This document shows, piece by piece, positions 51,882 through 60,574 of a stretch of 64,000 bases of DNA. The notes under the pieces are model-generated. The model was not told where the DNA came from and did no database searches. It was given only the letters and a program-made list of their open reading frames with translations. The position numbers were made by a program, and so were the translations under genes. Source of the DNA: Actinomycetes bacterium (GTDB lineage Bacteria > Actinomycetota > Thermoleophilia > Gaiellales > Gaiellaceae); NCBI GenBank assembly GCA_026708005.1, contig JAPOVR010000145.1:1-64000 (forward strand). Direction: 5' to 3'. The first letter of the stretch is position 1, and every line of letters starts with the position of its first letter.

Positions 51882-52649
51882 AGAGACGCTCAGGCATCTG
51901 CCCTCGTTCGCCGGCCGGAGCGCTGCTGTGGTGGTCGGGAGCGGCGTGGCTGTCGTGGTTTCTGGGTCGAGCCAGCTAGCGTGGCCTGCGAATGCCCGCG
52001 CGGCAAGCCGTGCCGAAGCCTGTCGAAGCGCCGTCGGAGAGCACCTCTGAGAGCCGCCTCCTTCGAGCCGACCCTGCTGAGCGCTTCAAAGACCGCCCCG
52101 GCTTCGTCAAGGCGCCCTCTGAGAGCGCCGCCTCCTCCAGAGCGCTGTGCCCGGCGAATCCTCGGCCTGCCGCGATGAGCCCCCTGCCTCTAGCCGCTTC
52201 GACGGCCGCGAAGGGCAACCCGCCCCTCACCCACCACCTGGGGCAGGGTAACCGAGAAAGGCGCACAGCTTTCGCACGGCCTGCCGCGGAAGCACCACGA
52301 CACTGTGCCAACTCAGCTCTACCGCCCCGCCGGCGGGGTCGGTCCCCCGCGCGAGCAACTCGGCGGGCGTCGTGGGTTTGGCCACCAGGGCCGGCCACGG
52401 TCGCTCCGCCCGCGGGAGACCCAGCTGGAGGAAACCTCGCGGCTGCCCGCAGCAATGCTGCTCTTATGCCCCCGGGTAGCCGGCCTGGTGTTTCCTCGTT
52501 CGCCTGCGCGATCCGGCACCTTGCGCGCTGCCGTGCTTGCGCGCAGCTCCAAACCAGCCTCGTGCCGTGCCTGCCTGTCCTGAACAGCGCTCAGACGCTG
52601 GCAGGCTTGGCTGGACGGCGAATGTGGGAGCTACACCGAGGTAACGATC
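51882..52649. other. long convergent gap with repeat copy C
   Basis: Apart from the repeat at 52218-52310 no gene is supported in this 768-base gap between the coiled-coil gene (plus) and the small zinc-ribbon gene (minus). Open frames here are Arg/Pro-rich and show no motif. Confidence 0.5.
52218..52310 (+). repeat. dispersed structured intergenic repeat, copy C
   Basis: Hairpin 1 is ACCCGCCCC (52218-52226) with GGGGC-A-GGGT (52240-52249), one bulged A, and the loop contains CACCCACC (52228-52235). Hairpin 2 is GCTTTCGC (52268-52275) with GCGGAAGC (52286-52293), eight pairs including one T-G. The tail is CACGACACTGTGCCA (52296-52310). Order and spacing match copy A. Confidence 0.6.
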
Positions 52650-52857
52650 CTAGCCAACTGGCCTCACCGTCCCGCGCAGCCCGACGGCGTTCTCTCGGTC
52701 GCGTGGCCGTTCTGTGAGCTTCCACCCGAGCTCCATGAGCAGCCCGCTCGCACAATGCGCAAACGGGGACCCCTCCGCGCTCAGCGCGGAGGCTGCGCCA
52801 GTACCGGAACTGCTCACCGGTGAGGAGCTGTCGACGGCATCTGGCGCACGTCGCCAC
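52650..52857 (-). pseudogene. small zinc-ribbon-like protein, probably frameshifted
   Basis: From GTG 52857 the frame gives TCARCRRQLLTGEQFRYWR and then PVCALCERAA, two CxxC pairs that could hold zinc. After that it turns Arg-rich, while another frame continues as MELGWKLTERPRDRENAVGL and ends with RGTVRPVG and a TAG at 52650-52652. The two parts together look like one protein of about 68 residues, with a one-base shift near 52750. Function is unknown. Confidence is moderate because the family is recognised only by feel. Confidence 0.45.
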
Positions 52858-52912
52858 CGGTCCCTGGCTGTAGCGCGGTCGCCAAACGGCCTAGGCTAGT
52901 AGCAGCCGGCGA

Positions 52913-53779
52913 CTAGGGCGTTGCGTACTCGAAGAACCCGCGGCCTGACTTCCGCCCCAGGTGGCCTGCCTCCATCATGCGAACCAGCCGAGGCGGGGGC
53001 GCATAGCGAGCTTCGCGGTAGGCGCCCCAGAGGACCTCGGAAACATGAACGTGCACGTCGATGCCAATCAGGTCGATCAGCGAGAGAGGCCCGATCGGCC
53101 AGCTTGTCCCAAGCTCCATCGCTCGGTCGATGTCCTCGGCGCTGGCGGTCCCCTCGTCGAAGACGCGCACCGCATCGTTCAACACGGGGACGAGGATGCG
53201 GTTCACGACGAACCCCGGCGTGTCTCGGCATGCGATCGGCTGCTTGCCGACTGTGTGAGCAAAGCCGTAGGCCGAGTCGAAGGCGTGCTCGGCGGTCAGA
53301 TCGGTGCGGATGATCTCGACGAGCGGGAGGACCGGCGCCGGGTTGAAGAAGTGCATTCCGACTACGCGCTCCGGCCGCGCGGTCGCGGCCGCAATCTCGG
53401 TAACAGAGAGCGCCGAGGTGTTCGTCGCGAGCACCGCCGCCCGCTCAGCGACACGATCGAGCTCCTCAAACAGCTGCCGCTTCATCTCGATCTCCTCCAC
53501 CGCAGCCTCGATCACGAGGTCGACGTCGGCGAGAGCCGACAGCACGGTCGACGTCGTAAGGAGCTCATGCGCACGCTCGCTCGCGTGCGCGTCGATCTTC
53601 CCACGCTCGACCCCGCGCGCGAGGCTCCGCGAGAATGCCGCTCGACCGCGCCCTACCGCCTCGTCTGAGACGTCACAGGCAATTGTCTGAGCTCCGGCCC
53701 GCGCACAGACCTCCGCGATGCCCGCTCCCATCGTGCCGAGCCCGACGATCCCAACCGACCTGATCTCCGTGGCAGCCAA
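52913..53779 (-). CDS. 3-hydroxyacyl-CoA (3-hydroxybutyryl-CoA) dehydrogenase
   Basis: A 288-residue NAD-dependent dehydrogenase. The Rossmann motif GIVGLGTMGAGIAEVCARAG is at 9-28. The catalytic His is in VVGMHFFNPAPVLPLVE, and DTPGFVVNRILVP and the C-terminal GRKSGRGFFEY are typical. It interconverts (S)-3-hydroxyacyl-CoA and 3-oxoacyl-CoA in beta-oxidation or butyrate-type metabolism. It appears to start at TTG 53779, with no closer ATG or GTG. No partner genes flank it. Confidence 0.92.
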   Translation of the reverse strand: MAATEIRSVGIVGLGTMGAGIAEVCARAGAQTIACDVSDEAVGRGRAAFSRSLARGVERGKIDAHASERAHELLTTSTVLSALADVDLVIEAAVEEIEMKRQLFEELDRVAERAAVLATNTSALSVTEIAAATARPERVVGMHFFNPAPVLPLVEIIRTDLTAEHAFDSAYGFAHTVGKQPIACRDTPGFVVNRILVPVLNDAVRVFDEGTASAEDIDRAMELGTSWPIGPLSLIDLIGIDVHVHVSEVLWGAYREARYAPPPRLVRMMEAGHLGRKSGRGFFEYATP

Positions 53780-54345
53780 CGGCGAGCAGCCTACCCCGTG
53801 TGGGACGGCGTGTCAGCGAGAAGCGCGTGCCACGCGCCGTGGGAGGAACGCACAGCCGTGGCAACCAAGCAGGAGAGACTGGTCAGGCCCCTGCGGGCTC
53901 AAGCCTCGATGGCTCACAGTCTGCAAGCGCCCTTCCTACCGCCACCGGCCGGGGCCTAACCTGTACGAGCCGCCGTCCGTTGCGCGAGACTGACCACGGC
54001 TACTGCCGCGAATGCGCGGCACGGGTCCTCGACACGCCCCTCCCACCAGCCCCTGGACTGCTCTGGGCCTGAGACTCGTTGTGATGCTGGGGACCGTCGC
54101 AGTCAGCTACGGTTCACCGTTGCCTTGCTCGCCGCGCACGGCTGATCTCAGCCCAAGGCTGCGGCTGCTGAGGCACCCGCAGGCTGCGCGAGTCTCACCG
54201 ATTTCCGGATCGGGTCGTGCTCGCTGGCCGGAACAGCCCGAGCGCTTTCGTGCAGACGGCCGGGCGGCGTCGGCGACTCGAGCACGCCGGTGCTGAGCTC
54301 GCAGACCGGACTCCGATCCGGTCCCAGAGCGTATAGCGTGAGCGA
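53780..54345. other. 566-base divergent gap, nothing recognised
   Basis: The gap separates two divergent genes and must hold both promoters. It is GC-rich, and its short frames carry no motif. A frame ending LLWA (54070) contains a CRECAARVL stretch that could be a zinc-motif remnant, but this is not enough to call a gene. Confidence 0.35.
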
Positions 54346-55035
54346 ATGATCGAGATCGAGGGACGGAATGTCCTCACGACGCTCGAGGAGAAGGTCGATC
54401 CCCGGCATGCGGCGATCATCGTTATCGACATCCAGAAGGACTTCACGAGCAGAGGCGGGTTCGCCGACAAGCTCGGTCTCGACATGAGCCCGATGGAGGC
54501 GCTCGCTCAGCGGGTGATCGCTTTTCTCGACCACGCTCGCGCCTACGGGATGTTCATCGTCCATGTGATGGCGAACTACGACCCCAAGCACATGAGCGAT
54601 CCGATGTATGAGCGCCTGTACCGCCATGGCCAGAAGCCGTACTGCGTGACCGGAACCGAGGGCATCGAGTTCCACGACGGCCTCGAGCCTCGCGAGGGAG
54701 AGCCGGTCGTCGTCAAGCATCGGTTCGACGCTTTCTACGAGACCGAGCTCCATATCCTGCTCCAGGCACGGGGGATCAAGACGGTGATCATGAGCGGCGT
54801 CTCGGATCACGCCTGCGTCGACTCGACCACCCGGCATGCGTACTTCCATGGCTACTACACGGTCTTCGTGGACGACCTGACGGGCGGTGCACCTCCGGAG
54901 GTGCACCAGATGACCCTGGACTCCATGAACCAGCTCTTCGGAGTCACCGCGACGGCTGCGGAGATCGTCGAAGCCTGGGAGAAGGCTCGCCGGTACGTCT
55001 CCCGCGACGTGGCGGCTAGAGCCCCCTCAAGCTAA
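54346..55035 (+). CDS. isochorismatase-fold cysteine hydrolase
   Basis: A 229-residue hydrolase of the isochorismatase/nicotinamidase superfamily. The catalytic triad is visible: D28 in VIDIQKDF, K124 in VVKHRFDAF and C157 in SDHACVDST, the last preceded by the GVSDHA cis-peptide motif. Such enzymes cleave amides such as biuret, ureidoacrylate or N-carbamoyl compounds. The substrate is not clear. It is not next to the allantoin operon but could act on a related ureido compound. Confidence 0.88.
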   Translation: MIEIEGRNVLTTLEEKVDPRHAAIIVIDIQKDFTSRGGFADKLGLDMSPMEALAQRVIAFLDHARAYGMFIVHVMANYDPKHMSDPMYERLYRHGQKPYCVTGTEGIEFHDGLEPREGEPVVVKHRFDAFYETELHILLQARGIKTVIMSGVSDHACVDSTTRHAYFHGYYTVFVDDLTGGAPPEVHQMTLDSMNQLFGVTATAAEIVEAWEKARRYVSRDVAARAPSS

Positions 55036-55322
55036 CCCGGGACAGGCACGTCGAAGAGGCATCATCCGCGAGCGGGAGCGGAGCGCCCCTGCGTGACGCG
55101 GCTTCGTGGCAAGCGCAGAGTCCGCTCGCCCGCTGGGGATATTGGCACGATGGAACCACACCCGATCCATACCTGCATCCAGGCCGCTCGTTCCACGAGA
55201 ACAGGGGCACCCCGAGAGCACACGAGGTCCGTCATGCGGGTTGCCGCACACCGGCCCTTCCTCGGTTAACCCAGCCTTAACGGGCGTTTGCAGGTAGTTA
55301 ATCGTGGGTGGGCGACAATGCG

Positions 55323-55773
55323 ATGGTCACGATGAGCGAGCGGGCCCTAGCAGTCATGTACCAGTATTCCCGAGCGATCTACCGCTCGATCAAGGACTCG
55401 ATCGACCCGTACGCCGACTCGAAGACGCGCCTCTAGTACCGCCGGGCGGTTCTCTCCGCCTGCGAGAACACCGTCGAGCGCCTCGTTCAGGACTCGTACT
55501 ACTTCGCCCGGCCCGAGCGAGCGCTCTTTCAGGAGATCCGGCGGTACTTCCCGATCGCCAGCCAGGCCCAGGTCTCATGGGCCGTCGCAGAAGGGATTTG
55601 GAGCAGCCTCGGAGTTCATCGAGGAGCAGATCAGGGAGGGTGTGCTCGACGACAGGGTTTCACAGTGCAAGGCGACGACGCGCAAGGGACGGCCGTGCCA
55701 GCGAGCGCCGCTTTCTGAGAACGACTACTGCCCGCCGCACCAACATCTTGCGACGAGCCGCGCAGCGGCGTAA
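55323..55773 (+). pseudogene. interrupted conserved gene with C-terminal Cys/His motif (in-frame TAG and frameshift)
   Basis: From ATG 55323 or 55332 the frame encodes a helical protein: MYQYSRAIYRSIKDSIDPYA, SKTRL, then TAG at 55434-55436, then YRRAVLSACENTVERLVQDS and EIRRYFPIASQAQVSW. Around 55590-55610 the frame changes, and the new frame gives SEFIEEQIREGVLDDRVSQ, CKATTRKGRPCQRAPL and NDYCPPHQ, ending at TAA 55771-55773. The tail is a compact Cx9CxnCxxH metal motif. One stop plus one indel suggests a decaying gene or sequence errors. It directly precedes pafBC. Confidence 0.6.
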
Positions 55774-55858
55774 CCGAGCCTCGAAACACCGTCGCGACGG
55801 GCGCTCGCCGCCCTCAACCACGTCTGGGTCGTGGGTAGAGTTCGTCCACGTGCCGCCG

Positions 55859-57901
55859 ATGTCGCACGATGCTGACAAGCTCATCCGGCAGCTCTCGCTC
55901 GTTGCGTTCCTGATGGCTGAGCGAAGGGCACTGACCGCGCGCGACGTCAAGTCGTGCGTCGAAGGCTACGCCGACATGTCCGACGAGGCGTTCGCGCGCC
56001 GCTTCTACTCTGACCGCACCGAGCTCGCCGCACTGGGAGTCCCGCTCGGCTCGCAGCGTGACGAGTTCACCGGCGAGGAGCTGTACACGCTCCGGTCTGA
56101 CCAGTACTTCCTCCCGCCGCTCGAGCTCTCGAATGAGGAGCTCGCCGCGCTCCAGACCTGCCTATACCTCCTCGAAGGCCAGTTCGCCTACGCCGAGCCC
56201 CTGCGTCTGGCGCTCCAGAACCTCGCGCTCGGCCGACCGGCAGTCGACGAGGCGCCAACCGAGAGCGCTGTCCGGGTCAACGTGCTCGGCAACGACTACT
56301 CCTCCGAGATGCCCGGCCGTCTCACGAAGCTCGAGGCCGCGATCTCCAAGCAGCGGACGGTTCGTTTCCTCTACTGGTCGATCGGTCGCGACGAACGTGC
56401 CGAGCGCACCGTGAACCCCTATGCGCTCTTCTCCGACAACGGCTCCTGGTACCTCGTCGGGCTCGATCTCGACCGTGAGGCTGAGCGAACGTTCCGAGTG
56501 TCTCGCATCTGCGGCGATATCCGCTTTGCCACGCGCCGTGAGCGTGACTTCCGTCCGCTGAGCGACTACGACACGGCGTCGCTGCGAGGACGCCCGAACT
56601 GGCAGGTCGGTGAGCTCGCCGGCGAAGCACAGATCGCTGTGAGCCCCGACACGGCGTGGTGGGTCGAGCGAGCGTTCGCGGGGCGCGGGCGCGTGGAGGA
56701 CGGGGTGTTCACCACACCGTTTGCGAGCCTTCCGTTCCTCGCAAGCTGGGTGCTGCGGCAGGATGGCCGAGCGAGGCCGATCGAGCCACCCGAGCTCGTC
56801 GCGCTCGTCGAGGAGGGTCGCGAGCTCGTCGTCGAGCGTCATGCCGAGGAGGCTCCCCCGCTCGCGCCTCCCGCAGAACGCCAAGAGCCCGAGCCACGCG
56901 GCACGAGACGGTCGGCCGGGCCTCTCGTGCCCGAGCGGTTTGCGGTCCTGCAAGCCCTGCTCGCACACCTGCTTGCCGCCTGCGGCGAGAGCACGGAGGC
57001 CACCCTCCAAGCCCAGGATCTCGCCGACCAGTTCCGCATCTCACGAGAATCGCTGGAAGAGCACCTCCAGCTGCTCAACCTGATCAACTTCGGCGGCGGC
57101 TGCTACGCGATCTACGCCAACCTCGATGGCGATGAGGTCATCGTCCAGAAGGAGCTGTTTGGGGATGTCTTCCGCGGCCCGCCAAGGCTGACGCCGCTCG
57201 AGGCGCGGGCGATTCGCCTGGCGCTCGAGTTCGTCGGGCCGATGATTGCCGCCGAGGCGAACACGCCGCTTGAGCGGGTTCGCCGCAAGCTCGAGGAGAC
57301 GTTCGGACAGTTCGAGGTCGAGGAGCGGGCGGAGCCTGAGGAGCCAACGGATGAAGAGACCCTGATTCGAACGCTCTCGCAGGCTCTGAGCGACCGGAGG
57401 CTCGTTGAGATCGAGTACCTGTCCACCGGCGAGTCGGGCACGACGCTGCGCCTGGTCGAGCCGTACACGCTCGAGCGCCGCCTTCCGTACTGGTACGTCC
57501 ACACGTGGGACCGGACCCGCGGCGGCGAGCGCAGCTTCCGGCTCGATCGCATGAAGGCGGCAACTGGTCTCGACGAGCATTTCGAGCCACGACCCGAGTT
57601 CGATCCACGCGAGCTCAAGAGCTCAACATCCGCCCGCGTCTGGTACTCGCCCGCGGTTGCACGGTGGCGCGTGGAGCGCGAGCCCGTCGAGCAGCTCACC
57701 GACGGCTCGGCGGTCGAGACGGTCGCGGTCGGCTCGGTTGACTGGCTCGTCAGCGAGATCTTCTCCTACCGGGGCGAGGCGGTCGTGCTTGAGCCGGCAG
57801 ACCTCCGCCAGCAGATGGCAAGCCGTGCCCGCAGGCTCAAGCGAGAGCTGGCACCGCCAAAGCGAACGCGGAAGAAGGCGGCCGGCGCGAGGTGCGCATA
57901 G
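55859..57901 (+). CDS. pafBC: fused PafB-PafC WYL-domain transcriptional regulator
   Basis: A 680-residue protein made of two tandem copies of the HTH-WYL architecture. The N-terminal half starts LIRQLSLVAFLMAERRALTA and has a WYL-type core (RFLYWSIGRDERAERTVNPY). The second half begins near residue 355 (PLVPERFAVLQALLAHLLA), has a helix-turn-helix and a second core (VEIEYLSTGESGTTLRLVEP). In mycobacteria PafB and PafC form a heterodimer that activates the LexA-independent DNA-damage response; single-chain fusions occur in other actinobacteria. Pup-proteasome genes are not in the window. The start is ATG 55859. Confidence 0.88.
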   Translation: MSHDADKLIRQLSLVAFLMAERRALTARDVKSCVEGYADMSDEAFARRFYSDRTELAALGVPLGSQRDEFTGEELYTLRSDQYFLPPLELSNEELAALQTCLYLLEGQFAYAEPLRLALQNLALGRPAVDEAPTESAVRVNVLGNDYSSEMPGRLTKLEAAISKQRTVRFLYWSIGRDERAERTVNPYALFSDNGSWYLVGLDLDREAERTFRVSRICGDIRFATRRERDFRPLSDYDTASLRGRPNWQVGELAGEAQIAVSPDTAWWVERAFAGRGRVEDGVFTTPFASLPFLASWVLRQDGRARPIEPPELVALVEEGRELVVERHAEEAPPLAPPAERQEPEPRGTRRSAGPLVPERFAVLQALLAHLLAACGESTEATLQAQDLADQFRISRESLEEHLQLLNLINFGGGCYAIYANLDGDEVIVQKELFGDVFRGPPRLTPLEARAIRLALEFVGPMIAAEANTPLERVRRKLEETFGQFEVEERAEPEEPTDEETLIRTLSQALSDRRLVEIEYLSTGESGTTLRLVEPYTLERRLPYWYVHTWDRTRGGERSFRLDRMKAATGLDEHFEPRPEFDPRELKSSTSARVWYSPAVARWRVEREPVEQLTDGSAVETVAVGSVDWLVSEIFSYRGEAVVLEPADLRQQMASRARRLKRELAPPKRTRKKAAGARCA

Positions 57902-58002
57902 TCAGCCCGACCGCCGCCAAGTCGCTGCGGTAGGTGGAGCATTCCAGCCTCAAGGAGGCCAGTCGCGGCAGCGTACTTCGAGCTCGCCAGGGAGCGTGCA
58001 GC

Positions 58003-59019
58003 TTACGCCGTCTTGCCGGGCCGCTTCCCGCGAAGCCGGGCGAGCGAGGCCTTGGCGGGCTCCTGCAGAACGGGGTCGGCCGTCGAGGCATGGCGCTCGA
58101 GCAGGGGCACGAGCGCGTCGTCACCGACGTTGCCCGCCACGACGATCGCGTTGCGCTTGAGGAAGCGCGCGTCGTTTCGGGGGAAGTAGAGGTGGTCGTA
58201 GCGTGCCCGCAGGTCGGCGGCGTCGGCCTCGAGCCACGCTCGGAGCGAGATGGTCGCCTCCGCGCCCGCTGGCGCCGGTGCACCCGACCGCTCCCGCTCG
58301 ATCGGGCGGTTCCAGGGACAGACCTCCTGGCAGATGTCGCAGCCGTAGACCTGGTTGTCGAGCTCCTGCGCGTACGCCTCAGGAATCTGTTTGCGCGACT
58401 GCGTCCAGTACGACAGGCACCGGTTTGCGTCGAGCGTGCCGGGCTCGTCAAGCGCCCGAGTGGGACACGCGTCGATGCAGAGCGAGCACTCGCCGCAGTC
58501 AAGCTCGAGCGGATCGCTCGGCTCGACCTCGCCGGTCGTCACGAGCGTGCCGAGCACGACCCATGAGCCGAAGCGCTCGGTGATGAGCATTGTGTTCTTC
58601 CCGTAGAAGCCAACCCCTGCGCGGGCGGCGCCCTCGCGGTCGACGTGGTCATTGTCGTCCACGAGCACGCGATAGTCGCCGCCGAGCCGCCGGCCGAGCT
58701 GGTCCAGGCGTGCCCGCAGGTCCTGGTAGCGGTCGCGCCATGCGTAACGAGGCAGCTTCGCCTCGCCTTCTGCGGGTGACTCCCCCGCGTCGAAGTAGCA
58801 GAGCGCCGCCGAGATCACGGTTCGTGCACCGTCGAACAGGTGATGCGGGTTACACGAGACCTCGGGCCGCGCCATCGTGAAGTGCATGTCGGCGAAGAGG
58901 CCCCGGCGGCGCCGCTCGGCAATCGCGGCCTTCGTGCGCTCATACGGCGCCGCCGGGGCTGCGCCGATGACATCGATGCCAACCTCCCGCGCGAGGCTCT
59001 TGAGCTCGGCCGCTCTCAT
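58003..59019 (-). CDS. queG: epoxyqueuosine reductase
   Basis: A 338-residue cobalamin- and iron-sulfur-dependent enzyme catalysing the last step of queuosine synthesis. Two 4Fe-4S clusters are bound by C175, C178, C181, C185 and by C201, C227, C230, C234 (CGECSLCIDACP and CDICQEVCPWN). The N-terminal domain has GLFADMHFT and the VDREGAARAGVGFYGKNT block. A C-terminal HEAT-like segment follows. Together with tgt and queA it shows that this organism makes Q rather than only salvaging it. Convergent with pafBC. Confidence 0.94.
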   Translation of the reverse strand: MRAAELKSLAREVGIDVIGAAPAAPYERTKAAIAERRRRGLFADMHFTMARPEVSCNPHHLFDGARTVISAALCYFDAGESPAEGEAKLPRYAWRDRYQDLRARLDQLGRRLGGDYRVLVDDNDHVDREGAARAGVGFYGKNTMLITERFGSWVVLGTLVTTGEVEPSDPLELDCGECSLCIDACPTRALDEPGTLDANRCLSYWTQSRKQIPEAYAQELDNQVYGCDICQEVCPWNRPIERERSGAPAPAGAEATISLRAWLEADAADLRARYDHLYFPRNDARFLKRNAIVVAGNVGDDALVPLLERHASTADPVLQEPAKASLARLRGKRPGKTA

Positions 59020-59152
59020 CCGGGGACCGCACCGCTCGGGCTCGTCGGCGACACAAGCGCCGTGCAACATGCGGGGAACCCGCCGTTCACCGTCGGCGCA
59101 GCGGGGAGGCGCAGTGCTGCCAGGGCGAGGCACCGGCAGCGGCCTGAGACAG

Positions 59153-59455
59153 TCAGTAGCCGACGCCGAGGATGAACTTGGCATCCTCGGACATGAGCTC
59201 TGGGCTCCACGGAGGGTCCCAGGTCAGGTTCGGCTTGACCTCCCCGACACCGTCGATTGCGGAGACGACCTCAACGATCTGCTGCTCGATCAGCGGGCCG
59301 ACGGGGCAGCCCATCGACGTCAGGCTGTACGTGACCGTCACGTTCGGCCCGTCGAACGCGGCATCGTAGAGCAGCCCGAGCTCGACGATATCCATGCCGA
59401 GCTCTGGATCCTCAACGGCGCGACAGGCCTCGAAGACGTCCTCTTTGGTCGGCAT
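59153..59455 (-). CDS. SufT/MIP18-like iron-sulfur assembly protein (DUF59)
   Basis: A 100-residue MIP18-fold protein. It has the block VEDPELGMDIVELGLLYD and the reactive Cys in TSMGCPVGPL, followed by the VEVVSAIDGVGEV helix and the WDPPWSPELMS motif. SufT-type proteins help place Fe-S clusters, and PaaD is a paralogue. The start is ATG 59455. It is 133 bases upstream of queG, an Fe-S enzyme, on the same strand, so a shared transcript is plausible. Confidence 0.9.
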   Translation of the reverse strand: MPTKEDVFEACRAVEDPELGMDIVELGLLYDAAFDGPNVTVTYSLTSMGCPVGPLIEQQIVEVVSAIDGVGEVKPNLTWDPPWSPELMSEDAKFILGVGY

Positions 59456-59585
59456 GCCATCAGCATAGTCCGCAGGCTGGGTGACCGCTCCAACATCGGG
59501 CGGAGCGGCCGGAGCGTGCCCGTGGGTCGAGCGACCCATCGGCCGGTCGGGAAGCGGTGTCCGGCCGCCTGGCTACCTTGGTTCG

Positions 59586-59954
59586 GTGTCGCCGGATGTG
59601 CCTGCCTTTCAGGCATACCTCGGGGTCCGCCCACCGCGCTTTGCCAACAACGCCGAGCTCCAGTGCGCGCGCATGCTCGACTACCACCGCATCCCGTGGC
59701 ACTACGAGCCGCGAACCTTCGTGCTCGAGCGTGACGACGAGGGCCGCGTCACCGAGGCGATGACGCCAGACTTCTTCCTCCCAGAGCAACAGCTGTATCT
59801 CGAGGTGACCGTGATGAAGCAGTCGCTCGTCACCCCGAAGAACCGCAAGTTGCGAAAGCTGCGCGAGCGGTATCCAGGGGTTCGCGTCAAGCTCTTCTAT
59901 CGCCGTGACGTCGAGCGGCTTGCCGAGAAGTACGGATTCTCAAGCTCGGCGTGA
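59586..59954 (+). CDS. PD-(D/E)XK-nuclease-like small protein
   Basis: A 122-residue protein whose core TPDFFLPEQQLYLEVTVMK has the strand-turn-strand layout of PD-(D/E)XK nucleases: PD, then E-x-T where nucleases have E-x-K. The N-terminal part (AELQCARMLDYHRIPWHYEP) resembles the first helices of this fold. The missing lysine could be supplied by K in the following helix or the fold may be non-catalytic. The start is GTG 59586, and its stop overlaps the hpt start (GTGA), so the two are coupled. Confidence 0.65.
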   Translation: MSPDVPAFQAYLGVRPPRFANNAELQCARMLDYHRIPWHYEPRTFVLERDDEGRVTEAMTPDFFLPEQQLYLEVTVMKQSLVTPKNRKLRKLRERYPGVRVKLFYRRDVERLAEKYGFSSSA

Positions 59955-60517
59955 TCTCGCCCGGCACAACGACTCAGAGCGAGCGCCGGCCCGGGCCCGT
60001 CTTCCTCTCGCACGCGGCGATCTCCGAGCGCATCGCCGAGCTCGCCGACAGCATCGACCGTGACCATGCCGACCGTGACCTCGTGCTCGTGCCCGTGCTC
60101 AAAGGTGCCGCCGTCTTCGCTGCCGACCTCTCTCGCGCGCTGCGCGTTCGACACGAGCTGAGCTGCGTGGCGCTCGACGGCTACGTGGCCGCTCGGCCCT
60201 CGGGGTACCCCGCGATTCGCCTGCTGCTCGACGTCGACGTCACGGTGAAGAGCCGTGACATCGTCATCGTCGAGGACCTCGTCGACACCGGGATGACGCT
60301 CAACTACCTGATCACGACGCTCGGGCTCCATCGCCCTCGAAGTATCCGCGTCTGCACCCTGCTCGACCGGGCTCACTGCCGCCTGCTCGCTGATCTTCCG
60401 CTGCACTACGTGGGCTTCAGCGTGCCGGACGAGGACTTCGTCGGCTACGGAATGGGTCGTCCCAGGCACCTTCGGCATCTTCCCGACCTGCACCGGGTGG
60501 CAGGTGGGAGCGCCTGA
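59951..60517 (+). CDS. hpt: hypoxanthine/guanine phosphoribosyltransferase
   Basis: A 188-residue type I phosphoribosyltransferase for purine salvage. The PRPP motif is IVIVEDLVDTGMTL, the PPi loop region is VPVLKGAAVFAADLSR, and DYVGFSVPDEDF-like YVGFSVPDEDFVGYG is the purine-binding end. The start is GTG 59951. It is convergent with the broken M23 gene, 57 bases away. Confidence 0.93.
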   Translation: MISPGTTTQSERRPGPVFLSHAAISERIAELADSIDRDHADRDLVLVPVLKGAAVFAADLSRALRVRHELSCVALDGYVAARPSGYPAIRLLLDVDVTVKSRDIVIVEDLVDTGMTLNYLITTLGLHRPRSIRVCTLLDRAHCRLLADLPLHYVGFSVPDEDFVGYGMGRPRHLRHLPDLHRVAGGSA

Positions 60518-60574
60518 CGTCGACGAGAGGGAGCCTCAGCAGATTCTCGGCGGGTCGTTCCAACCGGCCCCGCC

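Noticed and set aside
53780-54345. Short plus-strand frames in the divergent gap, one with CRECAARVL
   Set aside because: Frames are short, Pro/Arg-rich and without a ribosome binding site at a start codon; the Cys pair alone does not support a gene.
55434-55436. In-frame TAG as a pyrrolysine codon
   Set aside because: The same gene also has a frameshift, no pyrrolysine genes are visible, and TAG is one base from GAG. Decay or error is simpler.
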